Source of the DNA: Gallionella sp.
Lineage (GTDB): Bacteria > Pseudomonadota > Gammaproteobacteria > Burkholderiales > Gallionellaceae
Assembly (NCBI GenBank): GCA_028714075.1
Contig: JAQTMZ010000008.1
Span: forward strand, 134,085-198,084
Length of the DNA: 64,000 nt
Direction of reading: 5' to 3'
The notes below the pieces were generated by a model. The model worked only from the letters and a program-made list of their open reading frames with translations, was not told where the DNA came from and did not search any database. Below, piece after piece: positions 1 to 8,596 of the stretch. Each line of letters opens with the position of its first letter. The stretch's first letter is position 1. Both the position numbers and the translations under genes were made by a program.

Positions 1-713
1 AGGGTCATCGCCGGTTGCAGCCCGAGTTGCTGCGCGCTTAGCCCTTCTCCGCCACCTGGGGCAAACGGCGACGCACCGTACAGCATGACGCCGGGGCGCA
101 CCCAGTCGCCGTGAGTTTCGGGGTAACGCAACAGCGCGGCAGAATTGGCGAGCGAACGCGCCACGCGGTAGGGTGCAGCAATACCGTTGAACAAGGCGAG
201 CGGTTCGGCCACGCCGCGTTCCTCGTCGGCATTGGCGAAATGCGTCATCAGGGTAATTTCGCGCACGGCACGATGGCGGCGCAGTTGTTCCATCGCCTGC
301 GCCACTTCGTTTGGCGCGAAACCAAGGCGGTTCATACCGCTGTTGACCTTGAGCCAGACATCGAGTGACCCGTTTTTCGGATATGCATCCAGTGCAGCGA
401 TCTGCCCGGCGCTGTGGATCACGCAGGCCAAATGATATTCGGCAACCAGCGCCAGGTCTTCCGCGCCGAAGAATCCTTCCAGCAGCAAAATTTCCTGGCG
501 AAAGCCGGCTTCGCGCAATTGCACCGCATCCTGGATATCCAGCAGCGCAAAACCGTCCGACGCAGACAGCACTTCGGCGACGCGCAACATGCCGTGCCCA
601 TAGCCATTCGCCTTGATAATGGACATGAGACGGGCGGAGGTGGTGCGGCGCGCCACCCGGAGGTTGCTCTCCAGCGCGCCCAGGTTGATACGGGCTTGTA
701 TGGGGCGATGCAT
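1..713 (-). CDS. alr: alanine racemase, partial (3' end outside window)
   Basis: Interconverts L- and D-alanine with pyridoxal phosphate for peptidoglycan synthesis in the cytoplasm. The 237 visible codons start MHRPIQARINL and carry the PLP-lysine motif IIKANGYGHG (K34). A later GVMLYGASPF segment matches the MLYG region of the family. The gene runs off the left edge, so the C-terminal barrel with the catalytic tyrosine cannot be seen. It is divergent from lplT, with about 100 bp for both promoters. The frame is open over the visible part. Family assignment is secure; Alr versus a DadX-type paralogue cannot be told apart from this fragment. Confidence 0.93.
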   Translation of the reverse strand, partial: MHRPIQARINLGALESNLRVARRTTSARLMSIIKANGYGHGMLRVAEVLSASDGFALLDIQDAVQLREAGFRQEILLLEGFFGAEDLALVAEYHLACVIHSAGQIAALDAYPKNGSLDVWLKVNSGMNRLGFAPNEVAQAMEQLRRHRAVREITLMTHFANADEERGVAEPLALFNGIAAPYRVARSLANSAALLRYPETHGDWVRPGVMLYGASPFAPGGGEGLSAQQLGLQPAMT

Positions 714-813
714 GAAAGTTGTCTTGATGCAAGAATATTTGATAGGCGCGAATGATAGCAGGGGCTGTGCTTTCGTGATATAAAACGGGCTGCGAAAAAT
801 TACCCCTTTTTTA

Positions 814-2052
814 ATGAATTTCGGTTTCTACATCATCCTCGCGGCGCAGTTCCTCTCCGCGCTCGCCGACAATGCCCTGCTGTTTGCCGCGATTGCCCTG
901 CTCAAGGATTTAAATTCGCCGGACTGGCACACGCCGGTATTGCAACAGGGCTTCATCGTGTCATACATCGTGCTGGCGCCTTTCGTCGGCGCATTCGCCG
1001 ACTCGCTGCCCAAGGGGCGCGTGATGTTCCTCAGCAACCTCATCAAACTGGTCGGCTGCATCACCATGCTGGTCGGCGTTCATCCGCTGGCCGCATATTG
1101 CCTGGTTGGTCTGGGCGCGGCGGCCTATTCGCCCGCCAAGTACGGCATCCTCACCGAATATCTTTCCTTCAACCTGCTGGTCAAGGCAAATAGCTGGATG
1201 GAAGGTTTGACCGTCGCCGCCATCGTGCTCGGCGCACTGGTAGGCGGCATCCTCATTACTCCGGGTATCGCCAACCCCATGCTGCAATGGTGGGACGTGC
1301 CGCTGATAGACACCGGCATCGATACGCTACCGGAACTGGCCATCTCCATTATCGTGCTGATCTACATTGCCGCCGCAATTTTCAACCTTTACATCCCGCG
1401 CGTAATCATTGACCACAAGCCGCTCAGCAGCAGCCCCATTTTCATGGTCAAAGATTTCTGGCACTGCTTCAAACTGCTGTGGAAGGACCCGCTCGGGCAG
1501 GTTTCGCTGGCGGTAACCACCTTGTTCTGGGGTGCGGGAGCCACGTTGCGCCTGCTGGTGCTTGGCTGGTCGGCCATCGCCCTGAATTACGACATCGGCG
1601 CAGCCGCCAAACTGACCGCCTGGGTGGCCATCGGCATCGCCATCGGCGCGGTGCTGGCGGCGAAGTTCGTCAAGCTGGAGCATTCGGTAAAGGTGCTGCC
1701 GGTCGGCATCGCGATGGGCATCGCCGTGCTGATGATGATCCCGGTGACCAACAGTCTGCTGGCGATCCTGCTGCTGATCGCGATAGGCGCGATGGGCGGT
1801 TACTTTGTCGTACCGATGAACGCGCTGCTGCAACATCGCGGCCATATGCTGATGGGCGCGGGGCGTTCCATCGCGGTGCAGAATTTCAACGAAAACCTGA
1901 GCATCTTCGCCATGCTGGGGCTATATGCCGTGATGCAGAAACTGGAGTTCAGCATCTACCTCATCATCGTGGTATTCGGCCTGCTGCTGTCCGGCATCAT
2001 GGCCGCGCTGTACAAGCGCCATGGCCATGACCAGGACAAGGGATTTATATAG
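814..2052 (+). CDS. lplT: lysophospholipid transporter LplT (MFS)
   Basis: Predicted 412-residue inner-membrane MFS carrier. The family flips lysophospholipids across the inner membrane for re-acylation. The N-terminus reads FYIILAAQFLSALADNALLF, the LplT form of the first helix, followed by a PLVGAFADSLPKGRVM-like loop between helices 2 and 3 and about 12 hydrophobic segments. A YSPAKYGILTEYL segment is also typical of the family. The usual partner Aas acyltransferase is not adjacent. It is convergent with the GGDEF-EAL gene downstream, with only 15 bp between stops. Family recognised from sequence; substrate inferred from the family. Confidence 0.88.
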   Translation: MNFGFYIILAAQFLSALADNALLFAAIALLKDLNSPDWHTPVLQQGFIVSYIVLAPFVGAFADSLPKGRVMFLSNLIKLVGCITMLVGVHPLAAYCLVGLGAAAYSPAKYGILTEYLSFNLLVKANSWMEGLTVAAIVLGALVGGILITPGIANPMLQWWDVPLIDTGIDTLPELAISIIVLIYIAAAIFNLYIPRVIIDHKPLSSSPIFMVKDFWHCFKLLWKDPLGQVSLAVTTLFWGAGATLRLLVLGWSAIALNYDIGAAAKLTAWVAIGIAIGAVLAAKFVKLEHSVKVLPVGIAMGIAVLMMIPVTNSLLAILLLIAIGAMGGYFVVPMNALLQHRGHMLMGAGRSIAVQNFNENLSIFAMLGLYAVMQKLEFSIYLIIVVFGLLLSGIMAALYKRHGHDQDKGFI

Positions 2053-2067
2053 GGCAAGGCGTGGCAT

Positions 2068-5000
2068 CTACAACCCGCCCAGCAACGCTTCAAACTCCTC
2101 GATCGGCACCGGCTTGCCGAACAGATAGCCCTGATACGCCATACAGCCATTCCGCTTGAGAAAATCCAGTTGCGCCTCGGTCTCCACGCCTTCGGCGATC
2201 ACGTTGAGGCGGAAATTTTTCGCCATATCGATGATGGTTTGCACCATCACCGCATCGTTGGTATCGGTTGCAATATCGCGCACGAAGCTCTGGTCTATTT
2301 TGAGTTGATCGAGCGGCAGTTGCTTCAGGTAGGACAGCGATGAATAACCGGTGCCGAAATCGTCCATGGATAACTTGATGCCGAGCGCTTTCAGTGCGTG
2401 CATCTTTGCCACAATATCGGCAACGTCGGCCAACACCACACTCTCGGTCAACTCCAGCTTCAAACACGCCGGGTTAATCTGATGAGCACGAATCACCGTG
2501 GCTATATTCTCCACAAAGTCGTGCTTGCTGAATTGCTGCGCGCTGACGTTGACTGCAAGAACCAGGTCGCGCGTTTGCCCGCGCTTGCCCCACAACGCAA
2601 GCTGCCGGCAGGCGGTTTCCAGCACCCAATGCCCGATATCCAGAATCAGCGAACTTTCTTCGGCAATGGAAATGAATTGCGCCGGCGAAACCATGCCGCG
2701 CTTTGGATGCATCCAGCGCACCAGCGCTTCTGCACCCAACGGACGATGGTCGCTGTCCACCTGTATCTGGTAATACAAACGCAGTTGTTGGCCGGGAACG
2801 GCACGGCGCAAATCCGCCTCCAGCGCGGCGTGGGTTTCCACCGCATGCTGCATGGCCGGGTCGAAAAAGCGCACCGCATTGCGCCCCGATTCTTTCGCCT
2901 GATACATCGCCAGGTCGGCGTGTTTGAGCAAAATATCCACCGATTCCACATTGCCGCGATACAGGCTGACGCCGATGCTCGGCGAACTGTGATGCTCATA
3001 ATCCTTGAGCCGATAAGGCACGGCCAGCGCCGCACGTACTTTTTCGGCAATCAGTGCGACTTTTTGTGAAGCCTCTTCCGCACCCGCATCGACCTCTTCG
3101 AGCAACACCACAAACTCATCGCCGCCCAGCCGCGCCACGGTATCCACTTCACGCACACAGGACTGGATGCGCTTTGCCACCTCGATCAGCATCAGGTCGC
3201 CATAATCGTGTCCCAGCGTGTCGTTCAGCGTCTTGAACTTATCCATGTCGAGAAACAGCACCGCGCCGTAATGATGGCTGCGTGCCGACATTGACAGCGC
3301 CAGACGGAACCGGTCCAGCAGCAACCGGCGGTTGGGCAAATTGGTCAGCGCGTCATAAAACGCCAGATTGTGGATTTCCTCCTCGGCCTCTTTGCGCGCG
3401 GTAATATCGCTGAAAATGGCGACATACTCGGTCGTTTTACCCTGTTCATTTTTTACGGCGGTAATGGTCAACCACTTCGGATAAACCCGCCCATCCTTGC
3501 GCCGGTCCCACATCTCGCCGGTCCACGAACCGTCATTCAGCAACTGCTGCCACATCGTCGCATAAAAGGTCTTGTCCTGGCGACCCGAGTTGAGAATGCG
3601 CGGATTCTTGCCCAACACCTCTTCCGAGCTGTAGCCGGTGATGTGCTGGAACGCCTGATTGACACGGATGATATTCGCGTTGGCATCGGTAATCATAATG
3701 GCTTCATGCGTCTCGAAGGTGGCCGCCGCGATACGCAACGCCTCTTCCGCCAGCTTTTGTTCGGTAATATCTTGCACCGCGCCCACCGAGCGCAGCGGCT
3801 TGCCCGAAACGTCAAACTCGCTGGCACAGTGTTCACGCACCCATTTGATCCGCCCGTCTGCGAGCCGCAACCGATGCACAATATCGTAGGGCTGGCGATC
3901 CTCCAATGACTGCGTATAAGCCTGATTTACCTTGTCCCGGTCATCGGGGTGGATCACGTTCAGGAAATTCTCATAGGAGGGCGAGAACCGCACCGGGTCG
4001 AGCTCGAATATCCGGTATATCTCATCCGACCAGCGTAACTCGCCGCTCACCAAATTCAGCTCCCAGCTGCCCAAATGCCCCAGCCGCTGCGCTTCGTTGA
4101 GCAAATTCTGATTTTTTTGCAACTCAACCTGTCCGTCGCGCAAGGCGGCCTCTATATGCTCGCGCTCGATAATTTCTTCCTGCAATTGCTCGTTGCTCAC
4201 ATTCAATTCGCGGGTACGCTCCTCGACGCGGTCTTCCAGCGTGCGGTACAGCGCCTGCAGGTTTCCGGTCATGCGGTTGAACGCACGCCCCAGCGCGCCG
4301 ATTTCATCCGCACGGGTTTCATCGACGCGCTTGTCCAGGTCGCCTTTGGCAATCTCGTCAGCAGTGGAGGCAAAGCTCTTGAGCGGCACCACCAGCCTGC
4401 GGCCAAAATAGAATGCCACGGCTCCGGCAAACAACACCAATGCCAGCAATGCTTCCAGAAGAATTTTCCGTTGCTGGTACAGGGGCGCGAAAACCTCATC
4501 CGCATCCATCTTGACCACCATCCCCCATTGCAATTCCGGCAGGTAGCGCCACGCGGCGACCACCCGCTTGCCCCTGTAATCGACCCCCATTCCGGTGCCG
4601 CGCTCGCCCAGCAAGGCATTACGCATCGGGATGGCTGCTGTTTTGAGGTTTATCTTGCGCCTGAAGGCCGCCTGCGGATCGCTATCGAGCGGCGCGACAA
4701 AAATGGCCTGCTCGGAATCGATCAGCTTGGCGAGTGCGGTTTCCCCGGTTAAACCCAGCCCGATGGAATCTTTCGCCACCTGATAAATACGCTCGGTATT
4801 AAGCTGGAATGCGAGCACCCCTTTTAGTGCGCCATCACGGATAATCGGTGCGGAAACAAAGGCGGCGGGCGTACTGGAAGGCGCGTAAAACGCAAAATCG
4901 GAAATGCTGCTTTCCAGCGTCATGCGCGACTCGCGGAACACCTGGGCTAACAGCGAATCGCGATAAGGGCCGTTGAGCAGATTGGTGCCGAAGTCCGGTT

Positions 5001-5427
5001 CATGCTGCTGGGAATAGATGATTTCACCCTGCGGCGTAATCAGGAACACGTCATAGAACAGCGATTCCCCGTCGATGTAGACTTTGAAATAACTGTCGAA
5101 TTGTTTTGCCGCCCTGTTGTATTCCGCCGAACCAGGCTCATGGCGCGAGTAAGCGACCGACAAGCCGGACATGGCTTCTTCCACCAGCTTGCCGCGCGCC
5201 AACAACCTGGCATTCTGTTCCCGCTCAAATAAATAGGTTTTGATTTCCAGCGTTTTTTTGTCAGCCAGGCGTGTGAGCCTGTTCTGTATTTCATTCTGCA
5301 ACGCGGCTTCGCTTTGCCGCAAGCTCAGAAAGCCGAACAAGGCCAGCGGCAGCAGCGTGACCACGATGAACCAAAGCACAAAGCGCCAGGTGAGCGAGTT
5401 GCCGATCATCGCAAAATCCTGGCTCAT
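2068..5427 (-). CDS. Cache-HAMP-PAS-PAS-GGDEF-EAL membrane c-di-GMP enzyme
   Basis: About 1119 residues. In order: a first membrane helix (about 17-37), a periplasmic Cache-like sensor, a second helix near 340, HAMP, a coiled coil, two PAS/PAC domains, GGDEF and EAL. The cyclase site is intact (ARLGGDEFVVLL), with an RxxD inhibitory site (REVD) exactly five residues before GGDEF. The phosphodiesterase domain keeps AEALVRW, ELTES, DDFGTGYSSLSYL, KIDQSFV and AEGVET, so both activities are plausible. The start is set at the ATG that overlaps the upstream stop as ATGA; a longer ORF reading begins 13 codons earlier. The overlap suggests translational coupling to the binding-protein gene, so the protein probably responds to the same ligand. 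Confidence 0.92.
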   Translation of the reverse strand: MSQDFAMIGNSLTWRFVLWFIVVTLLPLALFGFLSLRQSEAALQNEIQNRLTRLADKKTLEIKTYLFEREQNARLLARGKLVEEAMSGLSVAYSRHEPGSAEYNRAAKQFDSYFKVYIDGESLFYDVFLITPQGEIIYSQQHEPDFGTNLLNGPYRDSLLAQVFRESRMTLESSISDFAFYAPSSTPAAFVSAPIIRDGALKGVLAFQLNTERIYQVAKDSIGLGLTGETALAKLIDSEQAIFVAPLDSDPQAAFRRKINLKTAAIPMRNALLGERGTGMGVDYRGKRVVAAWRYLPELQWGMVVKMDADEVFAPLYQQRKILLEALLALVLFAGAVAFYFGRRLVVPLKSFASTADEIAKGDLDKRVDETRADEIGALGRAFNRMTGNLQALYRTLEDRVEERTRELNVSNEQLQEEIIEREHIEAALRDGQVELQKNQNLLNEAQRLGHLGSWELNLVSGELRWSDEIYRIFELDPVRFSPSYENFLNVIHPDDRDKVNQAYTQSLEDRQPYDIVHRLRLADGRIKWVREHCASEFDVSGKPLRSVGAVQDITEQKLAEEALRIAAATFETHEAIMITDANANIIRVNQAFQHITGYSSEEVLGKNPRILNSGRQDKTFYATMWQQLLNDGSWTGEMWDRRKDGRVYPKWLTITAVKNEQGKTTEYVAIFSDITARKEAEEEIHNLAFYDALTNLPNRRLLLDRFRLALSMSARSHHYGAVLFLDMDKFKTLNDTLGHDYGDLMLIEVAKRIQSCVREVDTVARLGGDEFVVLLEEVDAGAEEASQKVALIAEKVRAALAVPYRLKDYEHHSSPSIGVSLYRGNVESVDILLKHADLAMYQAKESGRNAVRFFDPAMQHAVETHAALEADLRRAVPGQQLRLYYQIQVDSDHRPLGAEALVRWMHPKRGMVSPAQFISIAEESSLILDIGHWVLETACRQLALWGKRGQTRDLVLAVNVSAQQFSKHDFVENIATVIRAHQINPACLKLELTESVVLADVADIVAKMHALKALGIKLSMDDFGTGYSSLSYLKQLPLDQLKIDQSFVRDIATDTNDAVMVQTIIDMAKNFRLNVIAEGVETEAQLDFLKRNGCMAYQGYLFGKPVPIEEFEALLGGL

Positions 5428-6671
5428 CGCCGCACTCCCGGCAACGTTTGCTGCACGGCGAGCCATTCCGCCCGGCTGCGATAGAACGGAAACGGCGCGG
5501 GATGAACCGATTGCGCGGATTTCCAGACGATGTCGAATTGCCCATCAGGGCGCGCCTTGCCGATAAACACCGCCTTCCACAGATGTCCGGTCTCGTGATC
5601 GACCGCCACGATCCCCTCGGGGGCGGGCAGGGTTTGTTGCGCAAGAACAGTTTTTACCGGCGCCAGATTTGTTGTATCCAGGCTGCGAACGGTATTCACC
5701 CAGAGTTTTACGCCGATATAGGATGCCTCCATCGGGTCGTCCAGCACGCGATCCCTGCCGAAACGCTGCTTGAAGCGCCCGACAAAAGCCTTGTTTTCGG
5801 CGTTATCCAGGCTCTGAAAATAATTCCACGCGGCATAATGCCCCGCCGTCAGATCGGCCGCCATTGCCGCCAGCCCAACCTCCGCGACGCTGGTGGAGAA
5901 CACCGGTGTTTTTTCCGCATTGATGCCCGCCTCATGCAGCGCGCGGAAAAAGTGCAGGTTGCTGTCGCCGTTCAGCGTGTTCAACACAAAGTCGGGGTGC
6001 AGCGCGGCGATTTCCCTCGCGACTGCCGCCATATCGCTTGCCCCCAGCGGCACATAGCGCTCGCCCAGCAACTGTCCGCCTTGCGCGAGCAGCACGTCCT
6101 TGGCCATCAGGTGCGCGGTGCGCGGAAAAATGTAATCCGAGCCGATCAGGTAAAAACGCTTGCCCTTATGCTGCAACGCCCATAACACCATCGGGATGAT
6201 TTGCTGGTTGGGCGCCGCGCCGGTGTAAATGATGTCGGGCGATTGCTCCAGACCCTCATATTGCAGCGGATAGAACAACAGGTGATGGTGCCTCTCGACG
6301 ACGGCTTTGACCGCCTTGCGGCAATCGGATGTCCAGCAACCGAACAATGCCTGCACGCCATCCTGAACGATAAGCTTGTCCGCCTGCTGCGCGCAATATG
6401 CGGCATCGGAACGGCAATCGGCCACGACCATTTCGACCTGCCGGCCGTTCACTCCGCCCGACTGGTTCGCCTCTTCCACCGCCAGCCGCAATGCATCCAC
6501 CAGCGGAGCTTCACTGACCGCCATCGTGCCGGTCAGCGAATGCAGCACACCGATTTTTATAACGGGTTTTGCGCGCCCATACTGAATGTACAGCAACACG
6601 CTGGCCAGCATAACTAGCGCCACCGAGATGGCAATTAAAAGATTGGTTTTACCGCGAGTCCGGTTTTGCAT
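5424..6671 (-). CDS. urea/amide-type periplasmic substrate-binding protein
   Basis: A 415-residue type I periplasmic binding protein of the UrtA/AmiC/FmdD class. One N-terminal hydrophobic segment (LLIAISVALVMLASVLLYI) looks more like an uncleaved anchor than a signal peptide. The mature part begins IKIGVLHSLTGTMAVSE, the usual opening of urea-binding proteins. FGCWTSDCRKAV, FYPLQYEGLE and GSDYIFPRTA are also characteristic. No ABC permease or ATPase gene is nearby; the stop overlaps the start of the GGDEF-EAL gene by 4 bp. It therefore probably presents a ligand (urea, a short amide or a branched amino acid) to that sensor rather than serving uptake. Fold is secure, ligand and role are inferred. 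Confidence 0.85.
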   Translation of the reverse strand: MQNRTRGKTNLLIAISVALVMLASVLLYIQYGRAKPVIKIGVLHSLTGTMAVSEAPLVDALRLAVEEANQSGGVNGRQVEMVVADCRSDAAYCAQQADKLIVQDGVQALFGCWTSDCRKAVKAVVERHHHLLFYPLQYEGLEQSPDIIYTGAAPNQQIIPMVLWALQHKGKRFYLIGSDYIFPRTAHLMAKDVLLAQGGQLLGERYVPLGASDMAAVAREIAALHPDFVLNTLNGDSNLHFFRALHEAGINAEKTPVFSTSVAEVGLAAMAADLTAGHYAAWNYFQSLDNAENKAFVGRFKQRFGRDRVLDDPMEASYIGVKLWVNTVRSLDTTNLAPVKTVLAQQTLPAPEGIVAVDHETGHLWKAVFIGKARPDGQFDIVWKSAQSVHPAPFPFYRSRAEWLAVQQTLPGVRR

Positions 6672-6717
6672 GATTTGATCCGATGCGCCTTAAATGCACT
6701 CGGTCAGAATTATAGCT

Positions 6718-6750
6718 CGTAGGGGCACGGTGCGCCGTGCGGGTACCCCG
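6718..6750. repeat. short GC-rich palindromic repeat (GCACGGTGCGCCGTGC type)
   Basis: A GGGGCACGGTGCGCCGTGC core reads almost the same on both strands and is followed by GGGTACCCC. A related copy lies at 13374-13424. It sits between the binding-protein gene and the first hemerythrin gene. No function is visible. Confidence 0.5.
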
Positions 6751-6822
6751 GTGAAGCTCCTGAAACTTCCACGATAAAACGTCTACCCCCTCTTGCGCCG
6801 GTTCGCCTGCATTCGCACAATA

Positions 6823-7254
6823 TTACGGATGTAACGCCGGCCTGAAATCATATGGATAGGATTCCAATACCGGTTTCATCAGCATATCCTCATCGACAAG
6901 GTGATTGGTTAACCAATCGCTCAGAAATTCAGCATAATGTTCTGCCCCATCTTTATCCCATGCACCATTCTTGCCTTCTATCACACCTCTCATAAGACGG
7001 AACGTTTTCAGCATGGTTTCGTGTCTCAATTTATGCTTGGCAAAAGAAAAATTGACCGCCTGCGCAATCATTTCCTCATTCGAAAAATGAACGCGCAGCC
7101 AATGCTCGATGTGGTCAAATGCCAGTGACAGGGCAGAGCTGTCCGTTTTTTTGATCATGTACTCTGCGCCATTGATCATGGCGATTAATTCCTTGTGGTC
7201 CGAGTCGATAATTGCGTTTCCGACACTCAACTGTTCCGTCCATAATATTCCCAT
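6823..7254 (-). CDS. bacteriohemerythrin (copy 1)
   Basis: A 143-residue single-domain hemerythrin with a non-haem di-iron O2-binding site. It begins MGILWTEQLSVGNAIIDSDH, the canonical opening with the first ligand histidine in DSDHKEL. H...E ligands follow in HWLRVHFSNEE, then H ligands in FAKHKLRHE, and a final HLVDEDM motif. The start was chosen because GGAGG lies 5 bp upstream (7260-7264); an in-frame reading 33 codons longer has no support. It ends PVLESYPYDF, like the second copy at 8593-9087, so the two are paralogues. Upstream it carries the shared promoter module at 7334-7428. Likely role is O2 sensing, storage or delivery. Confidence 0.93.
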   Translation of the reverse strand: MGILWTEQLSVGNAIIDSDHKELIAMINGAEYMIKKTDSSALSLAFDHIEHWLRVHFSNEEMIAQAVNFSFAKHKLRHETMLKTFRLMRGVIEGKNGAWDKDGAEHYAEFLSDWLTNHLVDEDMLMKPVLESYPYDFRPALHP

Positions 7255-7333
7255 CACGCCCTCCATTAATTCGGCTGCCATTGGGATTGAGCAACATCTT
7301 GGTTGTGTCAGCACTGTATACAAATCCAATGTT

Positions 7334-7428
7334 GGAACGATATTCCATCGCACATGGAACGCATATCGGTGTTTGCCTGATTATGGGGTAGGGAGCGGGG
7401 AAGTTTATTGTCAGTGTTTGTCTGACAG
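7334..7428 (-). promoter_or_regulatory. shared bipartite upstream element, copy A
   Basis: This 95-bp block is nearly identical to 9180-9274, upstream of the other hemerythrin gene. It contains a perfect inverted repeat TGTCAG-N7-CTGACA (7409-7427). A second related half, read on the gene strand as TCAGGCAAACACC (7369-7380), has its plus-strand start exactly 40 bp away. The block ends about 80 bp before the hemerythrin start codon. Probably a promoter plus activator site; the regulator is unknown. Confidence 0.7.
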
Positions 7429-7506
7429 GACACCAAACATGAGGGGAGAAGCGGCTAGCAGTTCTGTCAGCGGCTCCATCAATCGCCCGACAGCCTTGCT
7501 TGTGTA

Positions 7507-7923
7507 TTAAGAAAACCAGCGCAAAAAGGCGGCGGCGGTCAGTGCCGTTGCGCCCAGCGCAAACAGCATTTGCCACGCGATGCGGTGTTGCCTGTCGGCC
7601 CAGCCATCGGCATGGCACAGATACAACGCAACCAGGGACAGCCCGGATACAACACACAGCATTTTAACGGCCAGCGCGGCAATGGCGATGTCATGTATAT
7701 CCGGAAATTTTCTATAGTAATAGTAGCTGATCGCCCCAAACACCATGCCGCTCAAGGCCTGCGTGCCCCAGCCGAACCCGATCAGCCAGGCAAACTTGCG
7801 CTGTAGCGGGGCGGGCTGCGGCGCCATGTACAGCATAAATGCGGCACCGCCCACAACGGCGGCAGCGCCGAAATTATGCACCACCTGCACTATGGCATAA
7901 CCCAGATCCTGCATGTCCATCAC
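7507..7923 (-). CDS. small four-helix membrane protein, function unknown
   Basis: 138 residues with about four hydrophobic helices. Helix 1 contains VVHNFGAAAVVGGAAF and helix 2 contains FGWGTQALSGMVFGA. A tyrosine-rich turn (ISYYYYRKF) follows. The intramembrane His and Gly pattern recalls CopD/DUF2269-type membrane proteins, but the match is not strong enough to name it. It lies 4 bp after the small exported protein gene at 7928-8290, so the two are probably one operon. Start chosen at the first of the MMDM methionines; the second is equally possible. Confidence 0.7.
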   Translation of the reverse strand: MMDMQDLGYAIVQVVHNFGAAAVVGGAAFMLYMAPQPAPLQRKFAWLIGFGWGTQALSGMVFGAISYYYYRKFPDIHDIAIAALAVKMLCVVSGLSLVALYLCHADGWADRQHRIAWQMLFALGATALTAAAFLRWFS

Positions 7924-7927
7924 GCGG

Positions 7928-8290
7928 CTATTCCACGCTGACCTTGATGCATTGCTGCACGCCGATCGGAGTATGTCCCTTGTTGACTACCTTGATACAA
8001 ATTTCGTGCTTGCCCGGTGCCAGCGATGCCAGCGTGTGACTGCCTTTTAACGGGCGCAACACCGCTGCCTGCTTGTCATCCACGTAAAGGTGTGAATGGT
8101 CACCTTTCGATCCGGGCATGACTTCATAGTCAATTTTGGTTTGCTCCGTCCGGCTCAGTTTGGCGCCATCGACCGGCGAGGAAATGGCGGCCGAAGCATC
8201 GTCGGCAAGTGAAGCATATTCGTCGGCAAGCGCAAGCGGAACATAGCAGCCGAAAGCCAGCAATACAGCCAGTAATTTAAGTTTACACAT
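7928..8290 (-). CDS. small exported protein, DUF4399-like
   Basis: A 120-residue protein with a clear Sec signal peptide (LKLLAVLLAFGCYVPLALA, then DEYAS). The mature part holds ISSPVDGAKL, DHSHLYVDD and SLAPGKHEICI. These resemble small periplasmic beta-sandwich proteins of the DUF4399 kind that end in a His-containing G(K)H turn. SD AAGGAG lies just before the start. It is followed 4 bp later by the membrane protein gene, suggesting a periplasm/membrane pair. Whether it binds metal is not shown; DHSH and KHEIC are the only obvious candidate ligands. Confidence 0.72.
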   Translation of the reverse strand: MCKLKLLAVLLAFGCYVPLALADEYASLADDASAAISSPVDGAKLSRTEQTKIDYEVMPGSKGDHSHLYVDDKQAAVLRPLKGSHTLASLAPGKHEICIKVVNKGHTPIGVQQCIKVSVE

Positions 8291-8380
8291 GATCGTTCTC
8301 CTTTGAAGTGAAACAAACGATGGGTACGTAGATTGGGCACGCTACGCCGTTCGGCTAAGCTCAGGCATACTTTGTGCAAC

Positions 8381-8596
8381 CTACGACCGCATTCCAGCCA
8401 TGCCGGTATCGTGTTCAGGAAATGTGACTACCCAGTTGTCGAAAGCTGCATTCAGGGTTTCAAATTCAGCCCCCGCCTCTACCATTTGTCCGACTGTCAG
8501 TTGTCCGACGGCATAGTGGTCATTTTCCAGCTTGGCGACGCAGTGGCTGATATGCCCTATTTCTGCTCTGCCTAATATTTTTCTGATTCGTGTCAT
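8381..8596 (-). CDS. 71-residue protein coupled to hemerythrin copy 2
   Basis: Small soluble protein, not recognised. The start is well supported: AAAGGAG lies 7 bp upstream inside the end of the hemerythrin gene, and the ATG overlaps the hemerythrin stop as ATGA. The product begins MTRIRKILGRAEIGHIS and has two histidines near the start and one late (PEHDTG), with no cysteines, membrane segment or signal peptide. Translational coupling implies fixed stoichiometry with the di-iron protein. It could be a partner, a small regulator, or an unrelated hitchhiker. Confidence 0.68.
   Translation of the reverse strand: MTRIRKILGRAEIGHISHCVAKLENDHYAVGQLTVGQMVEAGAEFETLNAAFDNWVVTFPEHDTGMAGMRS

Noticed and set aside
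7369..7380. The half-element as a FliA (sigma-28) promoter because of the nearby CCGATA
   Set aside because: No TAAA box at the required 15-bp distance, and the third copy reads CTATA instead.
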